A stretch of DNA of 64,000 bases from Gordonia paraffinivorans NBRC 108238 (GCF_000344155.1 NZ_BAOQ01000015.1:58803-122802); one strand, 5' to 3'; numbered from the stretch's first letter, positions 20,298-31,382 are shown. A program made the numbers and translations. The notes: generated by a model not told the origin, from the sequence alone.

Positions 20298-21328
20298 ATG
20301 AACGCGTCCACTGTGAGCTTCGGTCTCTGGTACGACTTCCGCAACCCGGACTCCGGCGATCGCGGATTCGGGGACTTCTATCGCGCCACCCTCGATCAGA
20401 TCGCGTGGGCGGAGTCCATCGGGATCGACTCGGTCTGGCTGACCGAGCATCACTTCATGGACGACGGCTACACCCCGTCCCCGTTCCTCCTCGCCTCGGC
20501 GATCGGCGATCGCACCACCACCATGCACATCGGCACCAATCTCGTCGTGTCGCCGCTGCACAACCCCATCCGCCTCGCCGAGGACTCGGCGACCCTCTCC
20601 CTGCTGACCGGTGGGCGCTTCTCACTCGGCGTCGGCCAGGGGTACTGGGAGCCGGAGTTCAACGCGTTCGACCGCCGGCTGGTGAACCGTCCCAGCCTCC
20701 TCGAGGAGGGCGTGGAGATCGTGCGGCGCTGCTGGTCCGGATCTGCCGAGCCCTTCGACGGCAAGCGGCTGCGCAAGCCCGCCCTTCCGGTCACCCCGAC
20801 CCCGGAAGTGGCCCCCGACATCCTCGTCGGCGCGATGGCCGACCCCGCCATCGAGCGGGCCGCGCGCATCGGCGACGGCTTCCTGTCCACCCAGAACGCC
20901 CACCACGCCTCCTACCTCGACGCACTCGAGCGGGTCGGCAAGTCGCGCGCGGAGGGCCGGATCTTCGCCGGGCAGTGGACCATCATCGCCGAGGACCCCG
21001 AACGCGAGTGGGCCCGGATCGGCTCGCACGCGCTCTACCAGATCAACAAGTACATCGAGATGGGCGCCTTCGGCGACGTCCCGCAGTTCACCGAGCCCGG
21101 ACAGCTCATCGACGCCGGGTCGTTCACCCTGTGGGACCCCGAGACCGCCGTCGACGAGCTGACGGCGATGCTGCGCGCCACCCCGCAGATACAGGACGTG
21201 CACTTCTGGGCACAGCTGCCCGGCGAGTCGGTCGAGAGCGGAAGCGCCCGAATCGAATTGCTGGCCACCAAGGTCGCGCCGCAGGTGCGCGCCCGTCTGG
21301 CCGCCGAGGAATCCGTGGAGGTCCCTGC

Positions 21329-21332
<4 letters not shown>
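20298..21332 (+). CDS. Luciferase-like flavin-dependent monooxygenase (LLM 1)
   Basis: This enzyme of the bacterial luciferase superfamily uses reduced flavin and oxygen. The 344-residue TIM-barrel protein shows the family segments ESIGIDSVWLTEHHFMDDGY, IGTNLVVSPLHNPIRLAED and GGRFSLGVGQGYWEPEFNAF. The superfamily includes type II Baeyer-Villiger enzymes, alkane and sulfonate monooxygenases, so the reaction cannot be read from sequence alone. It overlaps the acyl-CoA synthetase start by four bases (ATGA) and opens the island operon. A dedicated flavin reductase is encoded at 27,588. Confidence 0.88.
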
Positions 21333-22981
<1,649 letters not shown>

Positions 22982-22991
22982 CGTCAGCAGT

Positions 22992-24173
22992 GTGAAATTC
23001 AGCCTGTTCTACGTGTTGGAGAGTCCGGACCGGGACTTCCGGCGGGCCTACGAGGAGATGCTCTCGCAGGTCGAGATCGCCGAGCGTCTCGGTTTCGACG
23101 GGGTGTGGCTCGCCGAACACCATGGCAGCGCGTACGGATCGATGCCGTCGCCGCAGGTCGCGGCGGCGGCCATCGCATCCCGGACCTCGCGGATCCGCAT
23201 CGGCATCGCGGTCAGCAACCTGACGCTGGCCTGGCCGGTGCGGATCGCCGAGGACTACGCGATGGTCGACGTCATCTCGGGCGGACGCCTCGACTTCGGT
23301 GTGGGACGCGGGTACCAACCGCACGAGTTCCGGGCGATGGGCGTCGCCGACAAGCAGGACGTCAGTCGCGAGGTCTTCGACGAGGCGTTCCAGATCGTCA
23401 CCGGACTCTGGACGAAGGCGGTCGGCGAGCCGTACACCTTCCACGGCAAGCACTTCCACATCGACGGCGTCGACTGCCGGCCCACCCCGGTCCAGAAGCC
23501 CACACCGCCGATCTACGTGGCCTCCATCAGCCCCGAGACCTTCGACCTGGTCGCCGACCACGGGCACGACATGCTCGTGACCCCGACCCTGATGACACTG
23601 CCCGAGTTGAACGGGTTCGTCGTCAACGCCAAGCGCACCCTGATGCACCGCGGACGCGACCCACTGTCCCTGGACTTCCCGATGAACTGGCAGATCCACC
23701 TGGCCGACGACGACGCGCAGGCCGTCGCCGAGGCCCGTCCGTGCCTCGAGTGGTACTTCGAGAACGTCATGTCGGCGGTGCCCCAGGGCGAGTCGACGCC
23801 GGCCGGCTACGAGCGCTACGCCGCGCTGGCCGAGGCCGCCGCCGAGGGTGCCATGTCGCTGACCGGCCTGCGCGAGGGCGGCGTCTGCTACGTCGGCGAT
23901 CCCGACGGCCTCATCCGCGAGATCGAGATCCTCAGGGAGGAAACAGGGCTCGACCATCTCATCTGCTGGATGAGGTTCGGCGGGATGGCGCACGAGCACG
24001 TCGTCAAGTCGATGGAACTGCTGGCCGAGCACGTGATGCCGCACTTCGCCGACGCACCTCCCCTGATCCCGCGAGCGCTGCGCGAAGAAGAGCCGGCGAT
24101 CGCCAACGACAGATTTCTGGAAATCGAATTCCCCCACGAAGAAGGAGAAACCCATGAGCTATCTCGCGGTTGA
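22992..24173 (+). CDS. Luciferase-like flavin-dependent monooxygenase (LLM 2)
   Basis: The 393-residue protein begins at GTG 22992 (VKFSLFYVLESPDRDFRRAYEE), ten bases after the synthetase stop. Superfamily segments include AERLGFDGVWLAEHH, SRIRIGIAVSNLTLAWPVRIAEDYAMVD and GGRLDFGVGRGYQPHEF. It is longer than LLM 1 at the C-terminus. Its last 20 bases overlap the next gene. It is distinct from LLM 1 and LLM 3, so it is probably not a recent duplicate. Confidence 0.88.
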   Translation: MKFSLFYVLESPDRDFRRAYEEMLSQVEIAERLGFDGVWLAEHHGSAYGSMPSPQVAAAAIASRTSRIRIGIAVSNLTLAWPVRIAEDYAMVDVISGGRLDFGVGRGYQPHEFRAMGVADKQDVSREVFDEAFQIVTGLWTKAVGEPYTFHGKHFHIDGVDCRPTPVQKPTPPIYVASISPETFDLVADHGHDMLVTPTLMTLPELNGFVVNAKRTLMHRGRDPLSLDFPMNWQIHLADDDAQAVAEARPCLEWYFENVMSAVPQGESTPAGYERYAALAEAAAEGAMSLTGLREGGVCYVGDPDGLIREIEILREETGLDHLICWMRFGGMAHEHVVKSMELLAEHVMPHFADAPPLIPRALREEEPAIANDRFLEIEFPHEEGETHELSRG

Positions 24174-24954
24174 GAACGATCGCCGGATCTACTTCGAGCA
24201 CCACCGCGGCGAGGGCCGCCCGATCGTGCTGATCCACGGCTGGGGCGCCAACACCCGCTGCTGGGACAACACCGCACCCGCGCTGAAGGCAGAAGGCCAC
24301 GAGGTGGTGCTCGTCGACCTGCGCGCATGCGGCCGCTCGGACAAGGATTTCGAGGACGTCTCCATCGCCACGCTGGCCGATGACGTCGTCAAGCTCGTCG
24401 ACCACCTGGGCCTGTCGTCGCCGGTCATCAACGGGTGGTCCCTCGGCGGCGCCGTGGCGACCGCGGCCGCGGCGGCGCTCGGTTCGCGGGCCGGCGGCCT
24501 GGTGCTGACCGGCGGCGCGTCGCCCCGGTACACCGCCACCGACGACTGGCCCTACGGCGGGACCACCGAAGACGTGGAGGGCGTGCTCGCCGGAGCCGCG
24601 GCGAATCGCGCCGACACCTTCCGCGGCGTCGCCGGCGCGGTCTGCGCGACCCCGCCGAGCGACGATGTCCTGAACTGGATCTGGGGCATGTTCATGGAGA
24701 TGGGCCCGGTCGGTGACGAGTCGCTGCGCGACCTCGCCCGCACCGACCTGCGCAAGGAGATCGGCAACCTCGAGGTCCCGATCCTGCTGCTGCACGGCCG
24801 CGACGATGCGTTCGTGCCGTTCGCCGGCGCCGAGGCCGTCCTCGGGCTCAACTCCCGCGCCCGGCTTGTGCCTTTCGACAACTGCGGCCACGCGCCGTTC
24901 CTCGAGGACCGCGATCGCTACCTCGCCGAGTTGACGGGATTCCTGAAGTCATGA
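24154..24954 (+). CDS. Alpha/beta hydrolase, candidate lactone or ester hydrolase
   Basis: The 266-residue serine hydrolase has the oxyanion segment LIHGWGANTRCW, the nucleophile Ser96 in GWSLGG, the acid in LHGRDDAFV and the histidine in NCGHAPFLED. GAAGGAGAAA lies just before ATG 24154. In context it could open a lactone or ester made by a luciferase-like Baeyer-Villiger oxygenase, as such pairs occur in cyclic ketone degradation; this role is inference. It overlaps the next gene by four bases (ATGA). Confidence 0.88.
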   Translation: MSYLAVENDRRIYFEHHRGEGRPIVLIHGWGANTRCWDNTAPALKAEGHEVVLVDLRACGRSDKDFEDVSIATLADDVVKLVDHLGLSSPVINGWSLGGAVATAAAAALGSRAGGLVLTGGASPRYTATDDWPYGGTTEDVEGVLAGAAANRADTFRGVAGAVCATPPSDDVLNWIWGMFMEMGPVGDESLRDLARTDLRKEIGNLEVPILLLHGRDDAFVPFAGAEAVLGLNSRARLVPFDNCGHAPFLEDRDRYLAELTGFLKS

Positions 24955-25682
24955 GGACCCGGCCGCGAGTGTGGATCGTCACCGGCGGGTCCCGGGGGAT
25001 CGGGCGGGCGGTGGTCGAAAATCTCACCGCCCGTGGGGATTCCGTGGTCTCCCTGGCCCGCGGGGTGGCGACCACCCCGTTCACCCACCCCGCGCAGGTG
25101 CTCGAGCTCAAGACCGACATCACCGACTCGTCCTCGGTCGCACGGGCACTGGCCACGGTCACCGAGGAACACGGCGGGGTCGACGGCCTCATCAACGTGG
25201 CCGGCGTACACCGTGGTGGACGGGTCGAGGACCTGAGCCGGCAGGACTGGGACCTGGTCCTGAACACCAATCTCACCGGCGCCTTCGAGATGTGCAAGGC
25301 CACCGTCCCGATCCTCCGGCCGGGTTCGGCGATCGTGAACGTCGGAGCGGTGGTCGGTTTCCGCGGATTCCCCGGGGATGTCGCGTACGGGTCGGCGAAG
25401 GCCGGCCTCAGCGGCCTCACCCAGGTCCTGGCGGCCGAGCTGGCGCCGCGCAACATCCGCGTCAACCTGGTGATCCCGGGATTTGTGGACACCGACATGA
25501 CGTCCGGTCTCAGCGACCGGGCACGCGCACGGGTGGTCTCGTCGATCCCGGCCGGGCGAACCGGCCAACCGGAGGAGATCGCGCAGGTCGTGGTGGACGT
25601 GGCCCTGGCCACCTACATGTACGGCGCCATCGTGCCCGTCGACGGCGGCCTGATGAACACCTTCAGCGGCGGCGGTCGGTGA
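24951..25682 (+). CDS. SDR-family oxidoreductase with altered catalytic triad (SDR 1)
   Basis: The 243-residue protein has the Rossmann motif TGGSRGIG (11-18), NVAG (82-85), the Asn in NTNLTG and Tyr146/Lys150 (YGSAK). The usual catalytic serine, 13 residues before the tyrosine, is Ala133 (NVGAVVG), encoded GCG at 25345-25350 in the sequence. It may therefore have low dehydrogenase activity or rely on another residue. It shares an ATGA overlap with the hydrolase and ends the first sub-operon. Confidence 0.87.
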   Translation: MRTRPRVWIVTGGSRGIGRAVVENLTARGDSVVSLARGVATTPFTHPAQVLELKTDITDSSSVARALATVTEEHGGVDGLINVAGVHRGGRVEDLSRQDWDLVLNTNLTGAFEMCKATVPILRPGSAIVNVGAVVGFRGFPGDVAYGSAKAGLSGLTQVLAAELAPRNIRVNLVIPGFVDTDMTSGLSDRARARVVSSIPAGRTGQPEEIAQVVVDVALATYMYGAIVPVDGGLMNTFSGGGR

Positions 25683-25708
25683 CCGTGCGCCACGGGTGAG
25701 CACCCGGT

Positions 25709-25726
25709 GTTGTGACAACCCACAAG
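25709..25726. promoter_or_regulatory. Inverted repeat, candidate operator before the SnoaL-like gene
   Basis: TTGTG (25710-25714) and CACAA (25721-25725) flank six bases; read on the minus strand the left half is CTTGTGG. The same CTTGTGG half-site occurs upstream of the kinase gene at 31409. It stands about 110 bp before GTG 25830. Binding by the island regulator is speculative. Confidence 0.35.
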
Positions 25727-25829
25727 AGCGCGCGAACAACTTGGTGACTCACGCCACACTGGCTCATAGATTCGTTGTTGCACACAGTTTCTCACCCGAA
25801 ACCCCGACCAACCGTCAAGGAGGAAATCG

Positions 25830-26252
25830 GTGTCATCCAGCACAGCCGAGGTCAGCATCGAGCAGGAGAACAAGGCTCTCGTCTCGGAGTTCATGGAGGT
25901 GTTCTCCCGCGGCGACGTGGAGGCCATCCTGTCGTTCCTGGCGCCGACGGCCACCTGGTGGGTGGGCGGAACCATCGAGGGCATCTCCGGCACCAAGAAC
26001 AAGGAGGAGTTCGGCGCGATGCTGTCCGGGCTCTCGGCCACCACCAAGACCGGTGCCATCGCCCTCAGGCCGCTCGCATTCACCGCCGAGGGCGAGCGGG
26101 TCGCGGTCGAGACCGAGTCCTACTCGGAGATGAGCAACGGCAAGGTCTACAACAACCTCTACCACTTCGTCTTCATCGTCCGCGACGGCAAGATCCACGA
26201 GGTCAAGGAGTACCTCGACACCGAACACACCCGCGCGGTCTTCCTCGGCTGA
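25830..26252 (+). CDS. SnoaL-like / NTF2-fold protein
   Basis: The 140-residue product belongs by pattern to the nuclear-transport-factor-2 fold group, which includes ketosteroid isomerases, SnoaL cyclases and limonene-epoxide hydrolases. The N-terminal helix NKALVSEFMEVFSRGDVEAILSFLAPTATWWVGG and the sheet VYNNLYHFVFIVRDGKIHEVKEYLDTEH are characteristic. It starts at GTG 25830 behind AAGGAGG. The fold supports isomerase, hydrolase or binding roles and does not fix one. It starts a new transcription unit after a 147-bp gap. Confidence 0.8.
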   Translation: MSSSTAEVSIEQENKALVSEFMEVFSRGDVEAILSFLAPTATWWVGGTIEGISGTKNKEEFGAMLSGLSATTKTGAIALRPLAFTAEGERVAVETESYSEMSNGKVYNNLYHFVFIVRDGKIHEVKEYLDTEHTRAVFLG

Positions 26253-26381
26253 CGCAGAGAACCCCGGCCGCCGGCGGCCCCATCCCCCGATCTCCCCGCC
26301 GGCGGCCACTCCCCCTCATCGAGAACCTCCCCACCAGGACCTCGATGCCCCCGAACCCCAGAAGTAAAAGGAGTCAATGAC

Positions 26382-27473
26382 ATGGACGTCGGCGTACTGC
26401 TCGTCTTCCAGAACTACCACGAGAACGTGAGCGACGAAGAGGTCTTCCGCCACGACCTCGAGCTCGGCGTGCTCGCCGAGAAGGCCGGGTTCGACTCGGT
26501 CTGGTCGGCCGAACACCACTTCGACGACTACTCGATGTGCCCGGACAACTTCGCCATCATGTCCTACCTCGCCGGTAAGACCTCGAAGATCAAGCTGGGC
26601 ATCGGCGCGACGATCCTGCCGTGGAACGACCCGCTGCGCGTCGTCGAGAAGGCGATCATGCTCGACCAGATGTCCGGCAACCGTGTGCTTCTCGGCATGG
26701 GTCGCGGCCTGGCGAAGATGGAGTACGAGGCCTTCGGCATCCCGATGGAGGAGGCCCGCCCGCGCTTCAACGAGGCCGCCGAGATGGTCCTGCGCGGCCT
26801 GCGGACCGGCGTCGTGTCCGGCGACGGACCGATGTACCCCCAGCCGGAGATCGCGCTGCGCCCGGCGCCGAACCCCGATGTCTCCTGGGACGGAAGGCTT
26901 TTCGCGGCCGCCATGTCCCCGGACTCGGTGCCGATCGTCGCCGAGCTCGGCGTCCAGATGATGACCTTCATGCAGTTCCCGTTCGAGCAGCACGCCGAGG
27001 CCATCAACGGCTGGAAGCAGCTGTTCCGCGAGGCCAACGGCACCGAGCCCGGCCCGCCGGTCATCCAGGACTTCGTCATCTGCCACGAGGACGAGGAGGA
27101 GGCCCGTCGCCTGGCCTACGAGCACATCAACCGGTACTTCCTGTCGGTCATCAAGCACTACGACTTCGCCGGCAAGCACTGGCGTGAGACGCCCGGCTAC
27201 GAGACCTACCAGGCCGGTGCCGACATGATCCGCGAGGCCGGCATGGAGGCCGCCGCCGACGCCTACGTCGAGGCGAACATCTACGGCACGCCCGAGCAGT
27301 GCATCGAGAAGTACGCCTACCGGCACGAGCTCATCGGCGACTTCCTGCCGAACGCGGCATTCTCCTTCGGCGGCATCCCCTTCGAGACCGCCGAGAAGAG
27401 CCTCGAGCTCTTCGGCGAGAAGGTCGTGCCCGAGGTCCACAAGATGAAGGCCAAGGCCCCGGTCGCGGTCTGA
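26382..27473 (+). CDS. Luciferase-like flavin-dependent monooxygenase (LLM 3)
   Basis: The 363-residue member of the luciferase superfamily starts behind a good AAAAGGAG site. It contains EKAGFDSVWSAEHHFDDYSMCPDN, IKLGIGATILPWNDPLRVVEKAIMLDQM and NRVLLGMGRGLAKMEYEAFG. Unusual for the island, it is followed by a strong hairpin and then by the flavin reductase gene, which makes it the most likely direct partner of that reductase. Codon use is strongly biased to GC-ending codons, suggesting high expression. Confidence 0.88.
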   Translation: MDVGVLLVFQNYHENVSDEEVFRHDLELGVLAEKAGFDSVWSAEHHFDDYSMCPDNFAIMSYLAGKTSKIKLGIGATILPWNDPLRVVEKAIMLDQMSGNRVLLGMGRGLAKMEYEAFGIPMEEARPRFNEAAEMVLRGLRTGVVSGDGPMYPQPEIALRPAPNPDVSWDGRLFAAAMSPDSVPIVAELGVQMMTFMQFPFEQHAEAINGWKQLFREANGTEPGPPVIQDFVICHEDEEEARRLAYEHINRYFLSVIKHYDFAGKHWRETPGYETYQAGADMIREAGMEAAADAYVEANIYGTPEQCIEKYAYRHELIGDFLPNAAFSFGGIPFETAEKSLELFGEKVVPEVHKMKAKAPVAV

Positions 27474-27492
27474 TCCTCATCCCGTGAAACCC

Positions 27493-27525
27493 GCTGCGGC
27501 GCCGGCGAACCCCCGGCGCCGCAGC
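27493..27525 (+). terminator. Hairpin between LLM 3 and flavin reductase
   Basis: A perfect 13-bp stem (27493-27505 with 27513-27525) encloses a 7-base loop, 19 bp after the LLM 3 stop. No T run follows. It could terminate part of the transcripts and keep reductase and RibBA levels below the oxygenase. Confidence 0.55.
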
Positions 27526-27587
27526 GCTCCACAACCCCCAGGCCGGCGTCTCGCGCGGCGGCCGCACCGATCCCCTCAGGAGGAGCC

Positions 27588-28088
27588 GTGAGCGAATCCG
27601 TCATCGACCAGGTCGCCGTCGAGTTCCGCGAGGTCATGGCCCGGGTCTGCACCCCGGTCGCCGTCATCACCGCCTTCGACGACGCCCGTCCCCACGGGAC
27701 CACGGTCAGCGCCTTCACGTCGTTGTCGATGGGCCCGCCGATGATCCTGGTCTCGCTCGACCGCGGCTCCGACCTCCTCGCGATCGTCCGTCGCACCGGC
27801 GAGTTCGGCGTCAACGTCCTCGCCCACGACCAGGCCGACGTCGCGATGCGGTTCGCCCGCAAGGGCGCCGACAAGTTCGACGGCATCGGGTGGACAGAAT
27901 CCGCGCGGGTTCCCCGCATCTCCGGCTCCGCCGGCTGGCTGGCGTGCACCACCGAAACGCTGGTCGACGGCGGCGACCACGTCGTCGTCCTCGGCAACAT
28001 CGTCGAGACCGGGCTGACCCCCGCCGCCCCCCTGACCTATCACGACCGGGTGTTCGGCACCCACCGAGCATTCGAGGCCGCCTCATGA
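27588..28088 (+). CDS. Flavin reductase family protein (HpaC-like)
   Basis: The 166-residue protein belongs to the flavin reductase domain family that supplies reduced FMN or FAD to two-component monooxygenases. It shows VTPVAVITAF-type N-terminus (CTPVAVITAFDDARPHGTTVSAFTSLSMGPPMILVSL), FGVNVLAHDQ and the C-terminal GDHVVVLGNIVE. The start is GTG 27588 behind AGGAGGAG. It overlaps ribBA by four bases (ATGA), tying flavin synthesis to flavin reduction in one transcript. Confidence 0.9.
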   Translation: MSESVIDQVAVEFREVMARVCTPVAVITAFDDARPHGTTVSAFTSLSMGPPMILVSLDRGSDLLAIVRRTGEFGVNVLAHDQADVAMRFARKGADKFDGIGWTESARVPRISGSAGWLACTTETLVDGGDHVVVLGNIVETGLTPAAPLTYHDRVFGTHRAFEAAS

Positions 28089-29389
28089 ACGCCACCGACG
28101 TCACCCCCATCGCCACCGAGGCCGCAACCCAGGCCGTCGCCCACGCGGTCGCCGCGATCGCCGCCGGCGGGTTCGTCGTCGTGGTCGACGACGCCGACCG
28201 GGAGAACGAGGGCGACCTCATCTGCTCGGCGTCGACGATCACCGACGACCAGATGGCGTTCTTGATCCGCCACACCACCGGCATCATCTGCGCCCCGATG
28301 ACCGCCGAGCGCGCGCGTCGGCTCGAACTGCCCCAGATGGTCACCGACAACCGCGACGCCCACGGCACCGCGTTCACCGTCACCGTCGACCACTACGAGG
28401 CGGGCACCGGCGTGTCCGCGCACGACCGCGCCCTCACCGTCCGGGCGCTGGCCTCCGACGACACCCGCGCATCCGACCTCCGTCGCCCCGGGCACGTCTT
28501 CCCCCTCCAGGCCCGCGACGGCGGCGTCCTCACCCGGGCCGGCCACACCGAGGCCGCCGTCGACCTGGTCACCATGGCCGGCGCCGGGGAGGTCGGGGTG
28601 ATCGGCGAGATCATCGCCGACGACGGCACGATGCGGCGCGGGGACGACCTCCTCGACTTCGCGCGTCGCCACGACATCCCGGTACTGCGCATCGCCGACC
28701 TGGTCGCGCACCGCAGCGCGTCGGGATCGTTCGTCCACCAGATCGCCTCCGCCGCGATGCCGACGCTGTTCGGGGACTTCCGCGCCGTCGCCTATCGCTC
28801 CGACATCGACGACACCGAACACCTCGCGCTGGTCATGGGCGACGTCGCCACCGCCGGGGCCACCGAGCGGGGCGTCCTCGTCCGCGTCCACAGCGAATGC
28901 CTCACCGGTGACATCGTCGGCTCGCTGCGCTGCGACTGCGGCGCGCAGCTCGAACAGGCCCTGGCCGCCATCGCCGAGGAGGGCTGCGGCGCCGTCGTCT
29001 ACCTGCGCGGCCACGAGGGACGCGGGATCGGGCTCGGCCACAAGATCCGCGCCTACGCGCTGCAGGAGCAGGGCCTCGACACCGTCGACGCCAACACCGC
29101 ACTCGGCCTGCCCGTCGACTCCCGGACCTACGGCACCGGCGCGGCGATCCTCGCCGACCTGGGGATACGTCGGGCCCGCCTCATCACCAACAACCCCGCC
29201 AAGTACGGCGGACTCGGCGGATACGATCTCGAGATCGTCGGCCGGGTCGGCCTGCCGACCGTGCCGACCCCCCACAACGTCCGCTACCTGCGCACGAAGA
29301 AGGAGCGGATGGGGCACGCGCTCGCCGCCGACGGCCTGGGTTCGGCCCCCGCGGGCGGCGACGCCCTCACCGGGACGACCGGGGTCTAG
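28085..29389 (+). CDS. ribBA: Bifunctional DHBP synthase / GTP cyclohydrolase II
   Basis: RibBA carries out both entry steps of riboflavin synthesis. In the 434-residue product the N-terminal DHBP synthase has DDADRENEGDL (35-45) and HTEAAVDL; the C-terminal cyclohydrolase has the zinc cysteines in CLTGDIVGSLRCDCGAQ and the GTP segment RGHEGRGIGL. It is unlikely to be the housekeeping copy, since no other rib gene is near and it is embedded among flavin-using catabolic genes. It probably raises FMN supply for the three luciferase-like enzymes. Confidence 0.93.
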   Translation: MNATDVTPIATEAATQAVAHAVAAIAAGGFVVVVDDADRENEGDLICSASTITDDQMAFLIRHTTGIICAPMTAERARRLELPQMVTDNRDAHGTAFTVTVDHYEAGTGVSAHDRALTVRALASDDTRASDLRRPGHVFPLQARDGGVLTRAGHTEAAVDLVTMAGAGEVGVIGEIIADDGTMRRGDDLLDFARRHDIPVLRIADLVAHRSASGSFVHQIASAAMPTLFGDFRAVAYRSDIDDTEHLALVMGDVATAGATERGVLVRVHSECLTGDIVGSLRCDCGAQLEQALAAIAEEGCGAVVYLRGHEGRGIGLGHKIRAYALQEQGLDTVDANTALGLPVDSRTYGTGAAILADLGIRRARLITNNPAKYGGLGGYDLEIVGRVGLPTVPTPHNVRYLRTKKERMGHALAADGLGSAPAGGDALTGTTGV

Positions 29390-29489
29390 GGGGCGACGAT
29401 GGTCGATGAGCCACACCACTTCGCTTTGCTAATGTGGCGTACGCCATCCTGAATTGTCCAGAGGAATTGGTGACGAGGAGGCCGAACGG

Positions 29490-31382
29490 ATGACGTCCGT
29501 CGTGGACCCGGCGGTCGCGCAGAGATCTCGGGCCGCCGCCGAGACCGACCCGGTGGCAGATGCCGTCGGGTCATCTCCGCGTGCGCGCGGCACCGGCCGC
29601 GAGCGTGACGTCATCGCGGCGTTCTCCGAGATCACCACCGAGGCGATCACCGACACCAGGCTCGAGGACCTGCTGAGCCTCGTCGGCCAGAAGCTCTGCG
29701 GCCTGCTCGGTGTCACCCGGTGCTCGGTATACCTGCGGCACGCGAACGGCGCCTACCGGGGCGCGGCGGGGTTCTGCCAGGAGGCCGGCGACATCACCGA
29801 GGCCGTCAAACGGCAGGTGTCCGGCGTCGACGGCGACCTGTTCAGCCAGGAGGTCATCAGCACCAAGGCGCCGGTCGTCATCGCCGATGCGCTCAACGAC
29901 CCGCGCCCCCACCGGCGCACGATGACCCACTGGGACGTCCGCGCGATGCTCGGCGTCCCGCTCATCTTCGACGACAACGTCATCGGCCTGATCTTCGTCG
30001 ACAGCCGCGGGCGCGAGCACCACTTCACCCCCGACGACATCGAGGTGGCCGAACTCTTCGCCCGGCTGTCCGCGCTGTTCATCAGCCAGGCGATGCTCAA
30101 CACCCGTCTCCGCGGGCAGGCGGCCGAGATCGCCCGGAACAACTCGACCCTCGCCTACCTCGCCGACGTCCACCAGCGGCTCACCAACGCGGTCCTCGAG
30201 GGCGCCAACATCCACCGGGTCGTCGAGCTGCTCTCCGAGTTGTCGGCCAAGCCCGTTGTGCTCTACAACAACTCGTTCGACGTCCTCGCCTGGGCCGCGC
30301 CGGAGGCGCTGAAACTGACTGCGCCGCCGGTCATGAGCGAGAAGGTCCGCAACACCGCCTCGGTGCGCGACGCGCTGTCGGAGCTGTCGGCGTCCACCCC
30401 CTCGGCGATCGTGCCGGCACAGCTGGCCGTCGGGCTCGGACGCCGACACCTCATGTGCCGCATGGTGATCGAGGGCAAACCCGCCGGCTTCCTCGGCATC
30501 GTCGAGGTCGGCCGGAGCCTCGAGCCGCTCGACGCGAACATCGCCGAACGCGGCGCGACCGTCCTCGCCCTGCAGATGCTCTCCGAACGCAGGCAGATCG
30601 AGACCGAGGGCCAGGCCCGCGACGACTACCTGTCGGATCTGCTGCGCAACAGCCGCGACAAGGAGCACCTGGTGCGTCGCGGCCCGCAGTTCGGCATCGA
30701 CCTCACCAATCCCCATGTGCTGGTGCGCCTCACCGTCGACGACACCGCCGGCCGGCTCACCGCCTCGGCGATCCAGAACATGGTCACCCGGACCTTCGCG
30801 CAGGTCATGTCGACCTCTCCGCCGCCCGCGGTCCGCCTGCCGGGCGCGGTGATCGTGATGGTCCGTCTCGGGGCCGACGACCCCGACGAGGTGACACGCG
30901 TGCGCGACCACGTGACCACGATCCGCGATCGCCTCGCCGGTGAGCTCTCGCTCGGCGCGACCCTGATCTCCGGGATCTGCCGGAGTCCGGTCGACTATCC
31001 CCACGCCCACCGAGACCTGCGCGAGATGGGCAATGTGGCGAAGTCCTTCGGCTGGGACGAGCGGGTCATGACACTCGACGAACTCGGCCTGTTCCGGGTG
31101 GTGGTGTCGAGCGGGCACGTGAAGGAGGCCCTGCACTTCGCGCATTCCTTCGTCGCCCCGGTCCGCGAACACGACGACGGCACCCTGCTCGCCACCTGGC
31201 GCGCCTTTGTGGGAAACGACGGCAAGGTCCAGGCCACCGCATCCGCGCTGGCGGTGCACGAGAACACGATCCGCTATCGCCTGGGCCGCATCAAGGAGAT
31301 CGCCCGCCGCGATCCCACCTCCCTGGACAGTCTGCTGTCGGCGAAGATGGCCTTCCAGGTGCTCGACCTCGCCGGTCAGTGA
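29490..31382 (+). CDS. GAF-domain PucR/CdaR-type transcriptional regulator
   Basis: The 630-residue protein is a probable activator of the island. A GAF sensor domain spans about residues 55-205 (LGVTRCSVYLRH ... MLGVPLIFDDNVIGLIFVDSRGREHHFTPDDIEVAELFA), a central region follows, and the PucR C-terminal helix-turn-helix is at about 583-605 (ATASALAVHENTIRYRLGRIKEI). I start at ATG 29490, behind GAGGAGG; a TTG 36 bases upstream is also in frame. The gene stands between the two halves of the island, with about 100 bp of non-coding DNA on each side. Confidence 0.88.
   Translation: MTSVVDPAVAQRSRAAAETDPVADAVGSSPRARGTGRERDVIAAFSEITTEAITDTRLEDLLSLVGQKLCGLLGVTRCSVYLRHANGAYRGAAGFCQEAGDITEAVKRQVSGVDGDLFSQEVISTKAPVVIADALNDPRPHRRTMTHWDVRAMLGVPLIFDDNVIGLIFVDSRGREHHFTPDDIEVAELFARLSALFISQAMLNTRLRGQAAEIARNNSTLAYLADVHQRLTNAVLEGANIHRVVELLSELSAKPVVLYNNSFDVLAWAAPEALKLTAPPVMSEKVRNTASVRDALSELSASTPSAIVPAQLAVGLGRRHLMCRMVIEGKPAGFLGIVEVGRSLEPLDANIAERGATVLALQMLSERRQIETEGQARDDYLSDLLRNSRDKEHLVRRGPQFGIDLTNPHVLVRLTVDDTAGRLTASAIQNMVTRTFAQVMSTSPPPAVRLPGAVIVMVRLGADDPDEVTRVRDHVTTIRDRLAGELSLGATLISGICRSPVDYPHAHRDLREMGNVAKSFGWDERVMTLDELGLFRVVVSSGHVKEALHFAHSFVAPVREHDDGTLLATWRAFVGNDGKVQATASALAVHENTIRYRLGRIKEIARRDPTSLDSLLSAKMAFQVLDLAGQ

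Noticed and set aside
19967..21328. N-terminal extension of the acyl-CoA synthetase frame
   Set aside because: It overlaps LLM 1 in another frame; the AMP-ligase homology begins at MNDAPTPADH with an ATGA overlap.
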